Source of the DNA: CAXMST01 sp963793415
GTDB lineage: Bacteria > Actinomycetota > Thermoleophilia > Solirubrobacterales > 70-9
DNA length: 64,000 nt
Assembly (NCBI GenBank): GCA_963793415.1
Contig: CAWCAC010000002.1
Span: 2,170,001 to 2,234,000, forward strand
Reading direction: 5' to 3'
A program made the translations under genes and the position numbers. The notes beneath the pieces are model-generated. The model had not been told where the DNA came from. It did no database searches and saw only the letters and a list, made by a program, of their open reading frames with translations. This document shows, piece by piece, positions 27,363 through 35,920 of the stretch (the first letter of the stretch is position 1; the number at the start of each line of letters is the position of its first letter).

Positions 27363-28027
27363 TGGGCGCCGGCACGCCGACTGCCGGTAGTCGTGGCCGG
27401 CTGCTCAGCGTCAACGTCGCCCGGATGCGGCTGATCCAGCTCAGCGGCCAGACCGTGAAGACGGGGATCTTCAAGTACCCGGCCGCCGGCCGGCACGAGG
27501 TGCGCGACGACCAGGTCGGCGCCGACCGCCAGGCCGACTACGAGGTCCACGGCGGGCCCGACAAGGCCGTCTATGCGTACGCCGACGAGGACTACGCCTG
27601 GTGGGCGACCGAGCTCGGCGGCGACGGACCCACCGTGGAGCCCGGCCTGTTCGGCGAGAACCTGACGACGTCCGGCCTCGACCTGAGCCGATCTGAGGTC
27701 GGCAGCCGCTGGCGCCTCGGCACTGCCCTCCTCGAGGTCTCCGAGCCGCGACTGCCCTGCTCGAAGCTCGCCTACCGGATGGAGGATCCGCGCTTCGTCA
27801 AGCGCTTCGCGCAGGCGAACCGGCCCGGCGCCTACCTGCGGATCGTCGAGCCGGGCGAGATCGGGGCCGGCGACGAGATCGAGGTCCTCGAGGCGCCCGG
27901 GCACGGCGTCGACATGGCGCTCGTCTCGCGGGCGATGCTCGGCGATCGCGAGCTGCTGCCACGACTGCTCGAGGCCGAAGACCTCGCCGACCGCTGGCAC
28001 GAGTGGGCGCGAGAGCGCATCGGCTGA
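27362..28027 (+). CDS. MOSC-domain protein (YiiM-like)
   Basis: 221 residues, ATG overlapping the corA stop; an internal start near residue 14 is possible. MOSC signatures: VGADRQADYEVHGGPDKAVYAY, PGLFGENLTTSGLDLS and the conserved cysteine in EPRLPCSKLAYRMED, which in this family carries sulfur or molybdenum cofactor. A short helical C-terminal YiiM-type extension follows. The YiiM branch reduces N-hydroxylated bases using molybdenum cofactor. The substrate here is not shown. Confidence 0.88.
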   Translation: MGAGTPTAGSRGRLLSVNVARMRLIQLSGQTVKTGIFKYPAAGRHEVRDDQVGADRQADYEVHGGPDKAVYAYADEDYAWWATELGGDGPTVEPGLFGENLTTSGLDLSRSEVGSRWRLGTALLEVSEPRLPCSKLAYRMEDPRFVKRFAQANRPGAYLRIVEPGEIGAGDEIEVLEAPGHGVDMALVSRAMLGDRELLPRLLEAEDLADRWHEWARERIG

Positions 28028-28059
28028 GACGACGACCCCTCACTAGAGTCCCGTCGCGA

Positions 28060-28548
28060 ATGGCCAACGAACGGATCTGGGCGCCCTGGCGCCTCAAGTA
28101 CGTCAAGGACGCGAACACGAGCGACGAGTGCGTGTTCTGCACCAAGCCCGTCGAGGGCGACGACCGTCAGGCGCTGATCGTCCACCGGGCCCAGCGATGC
28201 TTCGTGATCCTCAACCTGTTCCCGTACACGAACGGACACCTGATGGTGGCTCCCTACGAGCACATCGGCCGCTTCCAGGAGATCGCGCCGGAGACGACGG
28301 CAGAGATGAACGCCCTCGCTCAGCGAAGCATGGACATTCTCGAGGACGTCTATCGGCCCGAGGGCTTCAACCTCGGGATCAACCAGGGGCGGATCGCGGG
28401 CGCCGGTGTCGAAGGACACATCCATCTGCACGTCGTCCCTCGCTGGGCCGGCGACAACAACTACATGCCGGTGATCGCGGACACGAAGGTGATGCCGCAG
28501 TCGCTGGAGGAGAGCTACGACGCAATGTCAGAAGGGTTCAACAAGTGA
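28060..28548 (+). CDS. HIT-family hydrolase (Ap4A-phosphorylase/hydrolase-like)
   Basis: 162 residues starting MANERIWAPWRLKYVKD from ATG 28060, the usual start of the actinobacterial HIT branch. ECVFCTKPVEGDD gives two cysteines, NLFPYTNGHLMVAPYEHIG forms the nucleotide pocket and the catalytic HxHxHxx reads GHIHLHVVPRW. Such proteins split diadenosine polyphosphates or nucleoside phosphoramidates. A TAGAGT hexamer lies ten bases before the start. It overlaps the phosphohexomutase gene by four bases (GTGA). Confidence 0.9.
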   Translation: MANERIWAPWRLKYVKDANTSDECVFCTKPVEGDDRQALIVHRAQRCFVILNLFPYTNGHLMVAPYEHIGRFQEIAPETTAEMNALAQRSMDILEDVYRPEGFNLGINQGRIAGAGVEGHIHLHVVPRWAGDNNYMPVIADTKVMPQSLEESYDAMSEGFNK

Positions 28549-29939
28549 GCGACAGCAACGGCGGAGCGGGCTCCGTCAACGAGAAGATCTTCAAGGCCTA
28601 CGACGTCCGCGGTCTCTACGGCAGCGAGATGGACGCGACCACCAACCACCTGCTGGGCCGGGCCTTCGCCCGGGTGCTCGCCGACCTGCGCGGCACCCGT
28701 CCGGCCGAGCTGACCGTCGGCGTCGGCCGCGACATGCGCCTGCAGGCGCCGGAGATGGCCGCCGCTGTGCGGGCGGGGCTGCTCGCCGAGGGCGCGGACG
28801 TCGTCGATGTCGGCATGGTTGGGACCGAGATGCTCTATTGGACGGTCGGCGACCGCGGCCTCGACGGTGGCGCGATGATCACCGCCTCGCATAACCCCAA
28901 GGCCTACACGGGCGTCAAGCTCGTCCGTGAGGGCGCCCTGGCGCTGTCGGGCGACACCGGGATCACGCGGATCCGCGACCTGATCCTCGAGGGGCTCGGC
29001 GACCCCGCCCAGACACCGGGCGAGGCGACCGAGATCGACGTCTACGAGGACTTCTGGAAGGCGGCGCTGGAGTTCATAGACGCCGGCTCGATCAAGCCGA
29101 TGAGGGTCGTCGTCGACGGCGGCAACGGGATGGCCGGCCGGATGCTCGGGCCGCTGCTCGATCAGCTGCCGATCGAGCTGATCGCCACCTACTGGGAGCC
29201 GGACGGCAACTTCCCCGACCACGAGCCGAACCCGCTGCTGCCCGAGAACCGGCAGTTCATCATCGACAAGGTCAAGTCGGAGGGCGCCGATCTCGGCATC
29301 GCCTGGGACGGCGACGCAGACCGCTGCTTCTTCATCGACGATCAGGGCGAGTTCATCGACGGCGACTTCCTGACGGCATTGCTCGCCAAGCTCGTGCTCG
29401 ACAAGGAGCCCGGCGCCGACATCCTCTACGACGTCCGCGCCTCCAGGGCCGTGCCCGACACGGTCGCCGAGCACGGCGGCACCGCCCACGTCAACCGGGT
29501 CGGGCACGCGTTCATGAAGCGGGCGATGCGCGAGAAGGGCGCCGCCTTCGCCGGCGAGGTCTCGGGCCACTACTACTTCGCCCAGTTCTACAACGCCGAC
29601 AGCGGCACGATCCCGGCGCTGCTCGTGCTCGAGCTGCTCTCGCGCGAGGGCCGGCCGCTCTCGGAACTGGTCGACGACCTGCGCTCGGAGTACTTCATCT
29701 CCGGCGAGATCAACTCCGAGGTCGCCGACCAGGAGGCGAAGATGAAGGAGATCGAGGCGGCGCATCCGGACGCCGAGATCTCCTGGCTTGACGGCGTCTC
29801 GGTCGACTATCCCGACTGGCACTTCAACGTCAGGCCGTCGAACACGGAGCCGCTCCTGCGCCTCAACCTCGAGTCGCTCGTCTCCCGCGAGGACATGGAG
29901 TCGAAGCGTGACGAGATGCTGGCGATGATCCGGTCCTGA
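28545..29939 (+). CDS. manB: phosphomannomutase / phosphoglucomutase
   Basis: 464 residues from GTG 28545. Alpha-D-phosphohexomutase architecture: KAYDVRGLYGSEMD at the start, the phosphoserine loop MITASHNPKAYTGVK (about residues 105-119), metal loop IAWDGDADRCFFID, sugar-binding loop GEVSGHYYF and phosphate-binding RPSNTEPLLRLN at the C-terminus. It interconverts hexose 1- and 6-phosphates for GDP-mannose or UDP/CDP-glucose precursors and could feed the RfbF pathway. Mannose versus glucose preference cannot be read from sequence. Coupled with the upstream HIT gene. Confidence 0.93.
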   Translation: MSDSNGGAGSVNEKIFKAYDVRGLYGSEMDATTNHLLGRAFARVLADLRGTRPAELTVGVGRDMRLQAPEMAAAVRAGLLAEGADVVDVGMVGTEMLYWTVGDRGLDGGAMITASHNPKAYTGVKLVREGALALSGDTGITRIRDLILEGLGDPAQTPGEATEIDVYEDFWKAALEFIDAGSIKPMRVVVDGGNGMAGRMLGPLLDQLPIELIATYWEPDGNFPDHEPNPLLPENRQFIIDKVKSEGADLGIAWDGDADRCFFIDDQGEFIDGDFLTALLAKLVLDKEPGADILYDVRASRAVPDTVAEHGGTAHVNRVGHAFMKRAMREKGAAFAGEVSGHYYFAQFYNADSGTIPALLVLELLSREGRPLSELVDDLRSEYFISGEINSEVADQEAKMKEIEAAHPDAEISWLDGVSVDYPDWHFNVRPSNTEPLLRLNLESLVSREDMESKRDEMLAMIRS

Positions 29940-29941
29940 GC

Positions 29942-31009
29942 GTGGCGAGCGGTCACGGCAGGGTCGAGGCCTACGAGCCCGGAGAGGCCGGCTACGAGGT
30001 CTGGAAGGAGATCGTCGACTCGGGAACCTCGCTGATGCGGATCCCGACGCCGTTCGCGGTCGGCCGCGTCAACTGCTGGCTGCTCGAGGACGAGCCGCTG
30101 ACCCTGCTCGACACCGGGCCGAACTCCGGAACCGCGCTCGACGAGCTCGAGCACCAACTGCTCGCGCTCGGACACCGGGTCGAGGACATCGAGCTGGTCG
30201 TGATCAGCCACCAGCACATCGACCACCTCGGGCTCGCCTCGATCGTCGCCCGCCGCTCCGGCGCCGAAGTCGCGGCGATCGAGCCGCTCGTCCCCTACCT
30301 CGAGAGTTATTCCGAGCGCTCCGAGGCCGAGGACGCCTTCGCGGCCGAGGTGATGCGGCGCCACGGCATCCCCGAGGACCTCGTGATCGCGCTGCGGGCC
30401 GTCTCCGCCGGCTTCCGTGGCTACGGCCGCGGCGCCGAGGTCAGCCGCATCCTCCAAGACGGCGAGACGCTCGAGCTCCGCGACCGCCGACTCGAGGTCC
30501 AGCATCGGCCGGGGCACAGCCCGACCGACACCGTGCTCTGGGATGCCGACCGCGAGATCCTGCTCGGCGCCGACCATCTGATCGGCCACATCTCTTCGAA
30601 CCCGCTGCTCAGCCTCGGCGGCGTCGGCCCCGACGGTGAACGTCCGCACGCGCTCATCACCTACATCGAGAGCCTACGGCTGACGCGCGAGCTGCCGGCG
30701 CGGGTGATCCTGCCCGGCCACGGCGAGCCGGTCGTCGACCACAGGGCGCTGATCGACTCCCGCTTCGAGCTCCACTGCCGCCGCGCCGACAAGCTCTTGG
30801 GACTGATCCGCGACGAGCCGATGACCGCGCACGAGCTCGCGCACAGCCTCTGGGGCAACGTCGCCGTCACCCAGGCCTTCCTCACCCTGAGCGAGGTGAT
30901 CGGACACCTCGATCTGCTCGTCGCCGACGGTCGCGCGGTCGAGCTCGAGGGCGACGTGATCCGCTTCCGGGCGAGTGGGACGAGCGAGCCCGATCGTGCC
31001 GAAGGCTAG
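29942..31009 (+). CDS. MBL-fold metallo-hydrolase with C-terminal winged-helix
   Basis: 355 residues from a GTG two bases after the mutase stop. N-terminal metallo-beta-lactamase domain: VNCWLLEDEPLTLLDTGPN, metal motif VVISHQHIDHLGLASI (HxHxDH with Gln between the first two His), GHSPTDTVLWD, ILLGADHLIGH and ILPGHGEPV. The last about 100 residues form a winged-helix region (MTAHELAHSLWGNVAVTQAFLTLSEVIGHLDLL) like LACTB2-type proteins. The substrate may be RNA, a thioester or a lactone and is not evident. Confidence 0.87.
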   Translation: MASGHGRVEAYEPGEAGYEVWKEIVDSGTSLMRIPTPFAVGRVNCWLLEDEPLTLLDTGPNSGTALDELEHQLLALGHRVEDIELVVISHQHIDHLGLASIVARRSGAEVAAIEPLVPYLESYSERSEAEDAFAAEVMRRHGIPEDLVIALRAVSAGFRGYGRGAEVSRILQDGETLELRDRRLEVQHRPGHSPTDTVLWDADREILLGADHLIGHISSNPLLSLGGVGPDGERPHALITYIESLRLTRELPARVILPGHGEPVVDHRALIDSRFELHCRRADKLLGLIRDEPMTAHELAHSLWGNVAVTQAFLTLSEVIGHLDLLVADGRAVELEGDVIRFRASGTSEPDRAEG

Positions 31010-31018
31010 GATCGGCGC

Positions 31019-32053
31019 GTGAGCTCATCGGCTTCAGCAGGGACGACCGCGCCCACCAACGGGGCTCCCGCGACCGCGACCGGAGCGGTTGCCGCAGGCG
31101 AGCGGGTCGGCCGCCCGAAGAAGCGGATGCTGATCATCGTCAACCCCTACGCAACGACGGTCTCCGACCGGCTCAAGAACCTCGTCGTCTACGCCCTTCA
31201 GGGCCGCTACGACGTCGAGGCCGTCGCGACCGAGGCTCAGAACCACGCGACCGAGATCGGCCGCGAGGCGGTCGACGGCGGCTACGACGTGGTCGTCGCC
31301 TTCGGCGGCGACGGCACCCTGAACGAGGTCGCCAACGGCCTCGCCGGGACCGACATCCCTGTCTCTGTGCTGCCGGGCGGCTCGACTAACGTCGTCGCCC
31401 GCTCGCTCGGGATCCCCAACGACGTCGTCGACGCAACCGAACACCTGCTCGCAGCTGCCGACCGCTTCGAGCCGCGGCGGATCGACCTCGGGCTCGCGAA
31501 CGGACGTCACTTCGTCTTCGCCTGCGGCGCCGGCCTCGACGCGACCGCGGCCGCGCGGGTCGACTCGAAGCCGCGGCTGAAGGCGACGATGGGGCCTTAC
31601 TTCTACACCTACGCCGCGGTCCGTGGCTTCTACACGCGCTACCTCCGCAACCCGATCCAGATGCGGGTCGAGACCGACCACGGAAGTACCGAGGGCGTCA
31701 CCGCGATCTGCCAGAACTCCGACCCCTACACGTACTTCAAGAACACCGAGATCCGCGTTTGCGAGGACGTCTCGCTCGACTCGGGCTCGCTTTCGCTGGC
31801 CGTGCTCAAGCGCGCCCGCCAGCGTGACGTCCCGACGATCGCCGCCCGGGTCCTGAAGCCGAGCTGGAGCGCCGGACAGCACAAGCAGATCGAGCACTGG
31901 GCCGGGCTCAGCGAGGCCCGGATCGAGTCCCTCTCCCACGACGAGGACGGCAGCTGGCGCCGCTTCCCGGTCGAGGTCGACGGCGACTACATCGGCGAGC
32001 ACGGCGAGCTCGACCTACGGATCGACCCCGGCGCGCTGACGATCCTCGCCTGA
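31019..32053 (+). CDS. diacylglycerol-kinase-family lipid kinase
   Basis: 344 residues, GTG start. After an Ala/Thr-rich N-terminus comes the DAGK catalytic domain: MLIIVNPYATTVSDRLKNLV, the nucleotide-binding VVAFGGDGTLNEVANGL (GGDGT about residue 96) and VSVLPGGSTNVVARSLGIP. The C-terminal beta-sandwich ends in SWRRFPVEVDGDYIG. It probably phosphorylates diacylglycerol or a related lipid at the membrane. A TAGGAT hexamer lies six bases before the GTG with no Shine-Dalgarno, so translation may be leaderless. Confidence 0.9.
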   Translation: MSSSASAGTTAPTNGAPATATGAVAAGERVGRPKKRMLIIVNPYATTVSDRLKNLVVYALQGRYDVEAVATEAQNHATEIGREAVDGGYDVVVAFGGDGTLNEVANGLAGTDIPVSVLPGGSTNVVARSLGIPNDVVDATEHLLAAADRFEPRRIDLGLANGRHFVFACGAGLDATAAARVDSKPRLKATMGPYFYTYAAVRGFYTRYLRNPIQMRVETDHGSTEGVTAICQNSDPYTYFKNTEIRVCEDVSLDSGSLSLAVLKRARQRDVPTIAARVLKPSWSAGQHKQIEHWAGLSEARIESLSHDEDGSWRRFPVEVDGDYIGEHGELDLRIDPGALTILA

Positions 32054-32063
32054 TCCCGCGCCG

Positions 32064-32486
32064 ATGGCGGACGCAGACTGCATCTTCTGCTCGATCATCG
32101 CCGGCGACGCCGACGCGGAGATCGTCTACAGCGGGGACCAGGCCGTCGCCTTCCTCGACACCCGGCCACTGTTTCACGGTCACGTGCTGCTCTGCCCGCG
32201 CGAGCACCATGAGACGCTGGCCGACCTGCCGGCGGAGCAGGTCGCGCCGCTGTTCCTGCTGGCCCAGCGTCTCTCAGTCGCCGTCCGCGACGGGATGGGA
32301 GCGAAGGGCTCGTTCGTAGCGATCAACAACAAGGTCAGCCAGAGCGTCCCCCACCTGCACGTCCACATCGTGCCGCGGACCAAGGGCGACGGCCTGCGTG
32401 GCTTCTTCTGGCCGCGGACGAAGTACAAGCGGGACGACGACCTCGCCTCGGCAGGCACCGCAATCCGGGCCCAGCTCGCCCGCTGA
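32064..32486 (+). CDS. HIT-family protein
   Basis: 140 residues starting MADADCIFCSIIAGDADAEIVY, the Hint-like N-terminus with CxxC. Central FLDTRPLFHGHVLLCPREHHETL, and the catalytic triad in SVPHLHVHIVPRTKGDG. It resembles purine nucleoside phosphoramidase/Hint more than the Ap4A-type HIT encoded at 28060. It starts ten bases after the lipid kinase stop and is probably co-transcribed. Confidence 0.9.
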   Translation: MADADCIFCSIIAGDADAEIVYSGDQAVAFLDTRPLFHGHVLLCPREHHETLADLPAEQVAPLFLLAQRLSVAVRDGMGAKGSFVAINNKVSQSVPHLHVHIVPRTKGDGLRGFFWPRTKYKRDDDLASAGTAIRAQLAR

Positions 32487-32551
32487 GAACCGTCTCATTC
32501 GCTTCGGACCGCGGTTAGGCTGGGACGCAGCCGCCCGCGGCCGCCGAAGAG

Positions 32552-33826
32552 ATGAGCTCCGAGACGATCAGCCTCCTGACCGTGCCCCTCTTCACCGGGG
32601 CGATCGGCTACGTGACGAACTGGTCCGGCGTGCTGATGCTCTTCTACCCGGTCGAGTTCAAGGGGATCCGGATCCCCGGCCTGGCGCCGCTGGCGCGGTT
32701 TCTGCCGCGACGCCTGCAGCAGGTGCCGCTCGGGCTCACCCGCGGCCGTCTCGGCTGGCAGGGGATCGTGCCCTCGCGCGCGGCGAAGATGGGCTCGATC
32801 GCGGTCGACAAGGGGATCGCCAAGCTCGGCAGCCCGAGCGAGTTCTACGAGCGACTCGAGCCCGACGCGATCGCCGAGCACATCATCGACAGCTCCGGCG
32901 ACGAGATCCACGGCTTGATCGACCGGATCATGGAGCGGGAGCATCCGCAGCTGTGGGCGGACCTGCCGCCGCGGCTGCGCCGACGCCTGCACGAGCGGGT
33001 CGACGCCGAGCTGCCGATGATCGTCCGCGACGTCACCGACGGGATCGGCCGCGATATCGACCACCTGATGGACATCAAGCTGATGGTGATCCGCCACCTC
33101 GAGCAGAACCCCGAGCTCGCCAACCGGATCTTCCTCGAGATCGGCCGCAAGGAGCTGCGCTTCATCGTCAACTTCGGCTTCTGGTTCGGCCTGCTGCTCG
33201 GGATCCCGACCGCGATCGTGACCGAGGTCCTGTTCCACGAGTGGTGGCTGCTGCCGATTGCCGGCGTGCTGATCGGCTACATCACGAACCTCGTCGCGAT
33301 CGTGATGATCTTCGAGCCGGTCGAGCCCCGCAAGGTCTTCGGTGTCAAGATCCAGGGGCTGTTCCTGCGCCGCCAGGCCGAGGTCTCGGACATCTATGCC
33401 GGCGTCATCGCAGCCGACGTCGTCACCCTCGACAACATCGGCCGTGAGCTGCTGCGGGGCAGGCAGTCGGACCGCACCCATCGGATGATCGCCGACTCGC
33501 TGCGGCCGGCCGTCGACCGCTCGCTCGGCGTCAGCCACCGCGCCGTCCGCGTCGCCGTCGGCACCCGGCAGTACGACACGATCCGCGAGTCGCTCGCCGT
33601 CGAGGCCGTCCAACACACGATGAAGCCGCTCGCTGACCCCGACTTCAACGCCCGCCAGGGCGAGGAGATCCGCACCCTGATCGCCGAGCGCATGCGGACG
33701 ATGTCGCCGACCGACTTCTCCGAGATGCTGCGCACGGTGATCAAGGAGGACGAGTGGCTGCTCTACCTGCACGGCGCCGTGCTCGGCTTCGGCGCCGGGC
33801 TGCTCCATCTGGCGCTGTTCGGCTGA
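32552..33826 (+). CDS. DUF445-family membrane protein
   Basis: 424 residues. DUF445 layout: an N-terminal membrane helix with VPLFTGAIGYVTNWSGVLMLFYPV, a long amphipathic helical middle (about 90-200), a paired membrane region FWFGLLLGIPTAIVTEVLF plus WWLLPIAGVLIGYITNLVAIVMIFEP, a second cytosolic block, and a last hydrophobic helix (LHGAVLGFGAGLLHLALFG). The repeated IGYxTNxxxxxMxFxP pattern is the family hallmark. Function unknown; members are often linked to envelope or stress phenotypes. Confidence 0.88.
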   Translation: MSSETISLLTVPLFTGAIGYVTNWSGVLMLFYPVEFKGIRIPGLAPLARFLPRRLQQVPLGLTRGRLGWQGIVPSRAAKMGSIAVDKGIAKLGSPSEFYERLEPDAIAEHIIDSSGDEIHGLIDRIMEREHPQLWADLPPRLRRRLHERVDAELPMIVRDVTDGIGRDIDHLMDIKLMVIRHLEQNPELANRIFLEIGRKELRFIVNFGFWFGLLLGIPTAIVTEVLFHEWWLLPIAGVLIGYITNLVAIVMIFEPVEPRKVFGVKIQGLFLRRQAEVSDIYAGVIAADVVTLDNIGRELLRGRQSDRTHRMIADSLRPAVDRSLGVSHRAVRVAVGTRQYDTIRESLAVEAVQHTMKPLADPDFNARQGEEIRTLIAERMRTMSPTDFSEMLRTVIKEDEWLLYLHGAVLGFGAGLLHLALFG

Positions 33827-33874
33827 GCGCACCCCACCGCGAGTCGCAGACCACCAGGGCATAAGGTTCGGCGG

Positions 33875-35146
33875 GTGTCGGTGACCCCGCAGGCTGACGA
33901 TCAGGGTGACGCCCCTCTACCCGCCGGGATGCCCACGCCCGGGCTTCGCGAGGTCGTCGAGTACCTCGCGTCCTTCGAGCGTGGCGCCTGCTCGCCAGGC
34001 GAACGGCGAGCTGCCGAGTGGATCGCCCAGCGGCTTGGGGCTGCAGGGTGTGAGGTCGAGGTCGAGGAGGAGCTGGCGTTCCCGAGCTACGCGCCGGCGC
34101 TGGGAGCGCTCGGGGTCGTCGCTGCGAGCGCCGGCGTCCTCTCGCTGCGGCGCGGGGCGCGGGTGGTGCCTGCCCTGATCGCCGCGGCCTGCGCGGGACT
34201 CGTCGCCGATGACGCGGTCAACGGCAGGCGCTGGTATCGCCGCGCCGTGATGCGACAGCGGCCGACCTCGAACGTCGTCGCCCGGCTCGGCGACCCGCAG
34301 GCGCCGCGGACCCTCGTCGTCCTCGCCCACCACGACGCGCATCCGGCCGGCTTCATCTTCGACCAGCGGCTCGAGCGGGCGATCGCGCGCCGTAAGGGCA
34401 GCGGCGACGAGGGCGGCTTCCCGTTCTGGTGGCCGATCATCGCGGCGCCGCTTCTGATCGCGCTGGGCGCGCTGACCGGCCGCCGCGCCCTGACGAAGGC
34501 AGGCCTCGCCGGCCAGGCGGTCGGAATCGCGGCGGCCGCGGACCTCGCCCGGGGCCGGATCGTCCCCGGCGCCAACGACAACCTCAGCGCCGTCGCGGGG
34601 CTCGTCGGCCTCGCCCAGGCGCTTGCCGCCGACCCGCCGCCGGGAGTTCGCGTCCTGCTCGTCTCCTGCGGCGCCGAGGAGACCCTGCAAGGAGGCATCT
34701 ACGGATTCGTCGACCGCCACCGGGACGAGCTCGACCCTGCGACGACCAGCGTCCTCAACTTCGAGCTGCTCGGCGCTCGCGATCACCTGCTGCTCGAGGG
34801 CGAGGGCCCGATTGCGCTTGAGGACTACACGGGGCCGGGGTTTCGCGACCTCGTCGCCAGCGCCGCCGAGCGCGCCGGGGTCGCGCTCAAGCGCGGCATC
34901 CGCCTCCACGTCAGCACCGACTCCGTCGTTCCCAGCCGCGCCGGTTATCCGACTGCGACGCTGATCACCGTCGACGAGCTCGGGATGATCCCCAACTACC
35001 ACCTGATGTCGGACACGCCCGAGAACCTGGACTACACCGGGATCGAGGGTGCGGTGAAGATCGCAGAAGAGGTCGCGCGAGCCCTGCCCGACTTAGACGC
35101 CGTCGGCGGTGACAGTGAACTCCGTCAGATCCAGCGGGCCGAATGA
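33875..35146 (+). CDS. M28-family zinc peptidase with an inserted membrane-like segment
   Basis: 423 residues from GTG 33875, seven bases after a TAAGGT hexamer. M28 motifs in order: LVVLAHHDAHPAGF (first zinc His), IVPGANDNLSAVAGLVGLAQAL (bridging Asp), VSCGAEETLQGGIYGFV (catalytic Glu pair), VLNFELLGA, and the last His in MIPNYHLMSDTPEN. Two hydrophobic stretches (about 67-103 and 190-225) suggest it is membrane-associated. It lacks a normal signal peptide. The last 54 bases overlap the convergent transglutaminase gene. Confidence 0.86.
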   Translation: MSVTPQADDQGDAPLPAGMPTPGLREVVEYLASFERGACSPGERRAAEWIAQRLGAAGCEVEVEEELAFPSYAPALGALGVVAASAGVLSLRRGARVVPALIAAACAGLVADDAVNGRRWYRRAVMRQRPTSNVVARLGDPQAPRTLVVLAHHDAHPAGFIFDQRLERAIARRKGSGDEGGFPFWWPIIAAPLLIALGALTGRRALTKAGLAGQAVGIAAAADLARGRIVPGANDNLSAVAGLVGLAQALAADPPPGVRVLLVSCGAEETLQGGIYGFVDRHRDELDPATTSVLNFELLGARDHLLLEGEGPIALEDYTGPGFRDLVASAAERAGVALKRGIRLHVSTDSVVPSRAGYPTATLITVDELGMIPNYHLMSDTPENLDYTGIEGAVKIAEEVARALPDLDAVGGDSELRQIQRAE

Positions 35147-35920
35147 CGTGATCAGGGCCACGTCGACGGCATCGCGGCCGCGACCGACCACGACCCGGCC
35201 GGTGCGCGGGGTGTTGTTGCGCGGGTCGAAGGTGAGCCAGCGGCCGTCGAGGTAGGCCTCGAACCAGGCCGCGAAGTCCATCGGCTCGTCGATCGCGCCG
35301 GGGCCGATCGCCGGGATGTAGCCGAACACGTAGCGCGCGGGGATGTTCAGCGCACGGCAGAAGCTGATCCCGAGGTGGGCGAAGTCGCGGCAGACGCCCT
35401 GCGCAGCCCGGTTCGCGTCGGCCGCGGTGGTCCACGGGTTCGAGGCGCCGCGGACGAACTCGAGGTGTTCGTGGACGTAGTCGACGATCGCCTGGACGCG
35501 AGCAGATCCGGGCGGCAGATCGCCGAACCGCTGCCACGCCTCGTGGCCGAGCTCGTCGGGCAGACAGAAGCGGCTCGGCATCACGTACGTGAGCACCTCG
35601 TCGGGGAGCTCGCCGATCGGCGTCTCGGTGACGTCGAGCTCGACCCGGTCGGCAGGCTGGTCGATCCGGGCTCTCGCCTCGTAGACGATCTCGCTCTCGC
35701 CGACGGGCAAGAGGAAGCGCTCGCAGCGGTTGCCGAACCCGTCGACGTAGCCGTGGTGCTCGGCGCCGGTCACCCAGCGCTCGGACTCGAGCGTCAGCCC
35801 CGCCGCCGGCCGCGGCGCGACCTGGACGATCGCGGTCGCCTCCTGGACCGAGCGCAGGCCGAGCCGGCAGCCGACGTCCAGGCTCAGCGGCGCGGCGACG
35901 TGCTGATCGGGGGCGTTCAA
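35093..35920 (-). CDS. transglutaminase-like family protein, catalytic His apparently missing
   Basis: 275 residues from a TTG overlapping the rel stop (TTGA). An N-terminal beta domain (RLGLRSVQEATAIVQVAP) precedes the transglutaminase core: NRAAQGVCRDFAHLGISFCRALNIPARYV-type segment with the nucleophile in GVCRDFAHLG, and DFAAWFEAYLDGRWLTFDPR. In active members the second block usually carries His before Ala-Trp; here that position is Ala while the Asp is kept. The C-terminal GRGRDAVDVALITSFG is typical of this bacterial subfamily. Peptidase or amidase roles are possible. It is translationally coupled to rel. Confidence 0.85.
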   Translation of the reverse strand: MNAPDQHVAAPLSLDVGCRLGLRSVQEATAIVQVAPRPAAGLTLESERWVTGAEHHGYVDGFGNRCERFLLPVGESEIVYEARARIDQPADRVELDVTETPIGELPDEVLTYVMPSRFCLPDELGHEAWQRFGDLPPGSARVQAIVDYVHEHLEFVRGASNPWTTAADANRAAQGVCRDFAHLGISFCRALNIPARYVFGYIPAIGPGAIDEPMDFAAWFEAYLDGRWLTFDPRNNTPRTGRVVVGRGRDAVDVALITSFGPLDLTEFTVTADGV

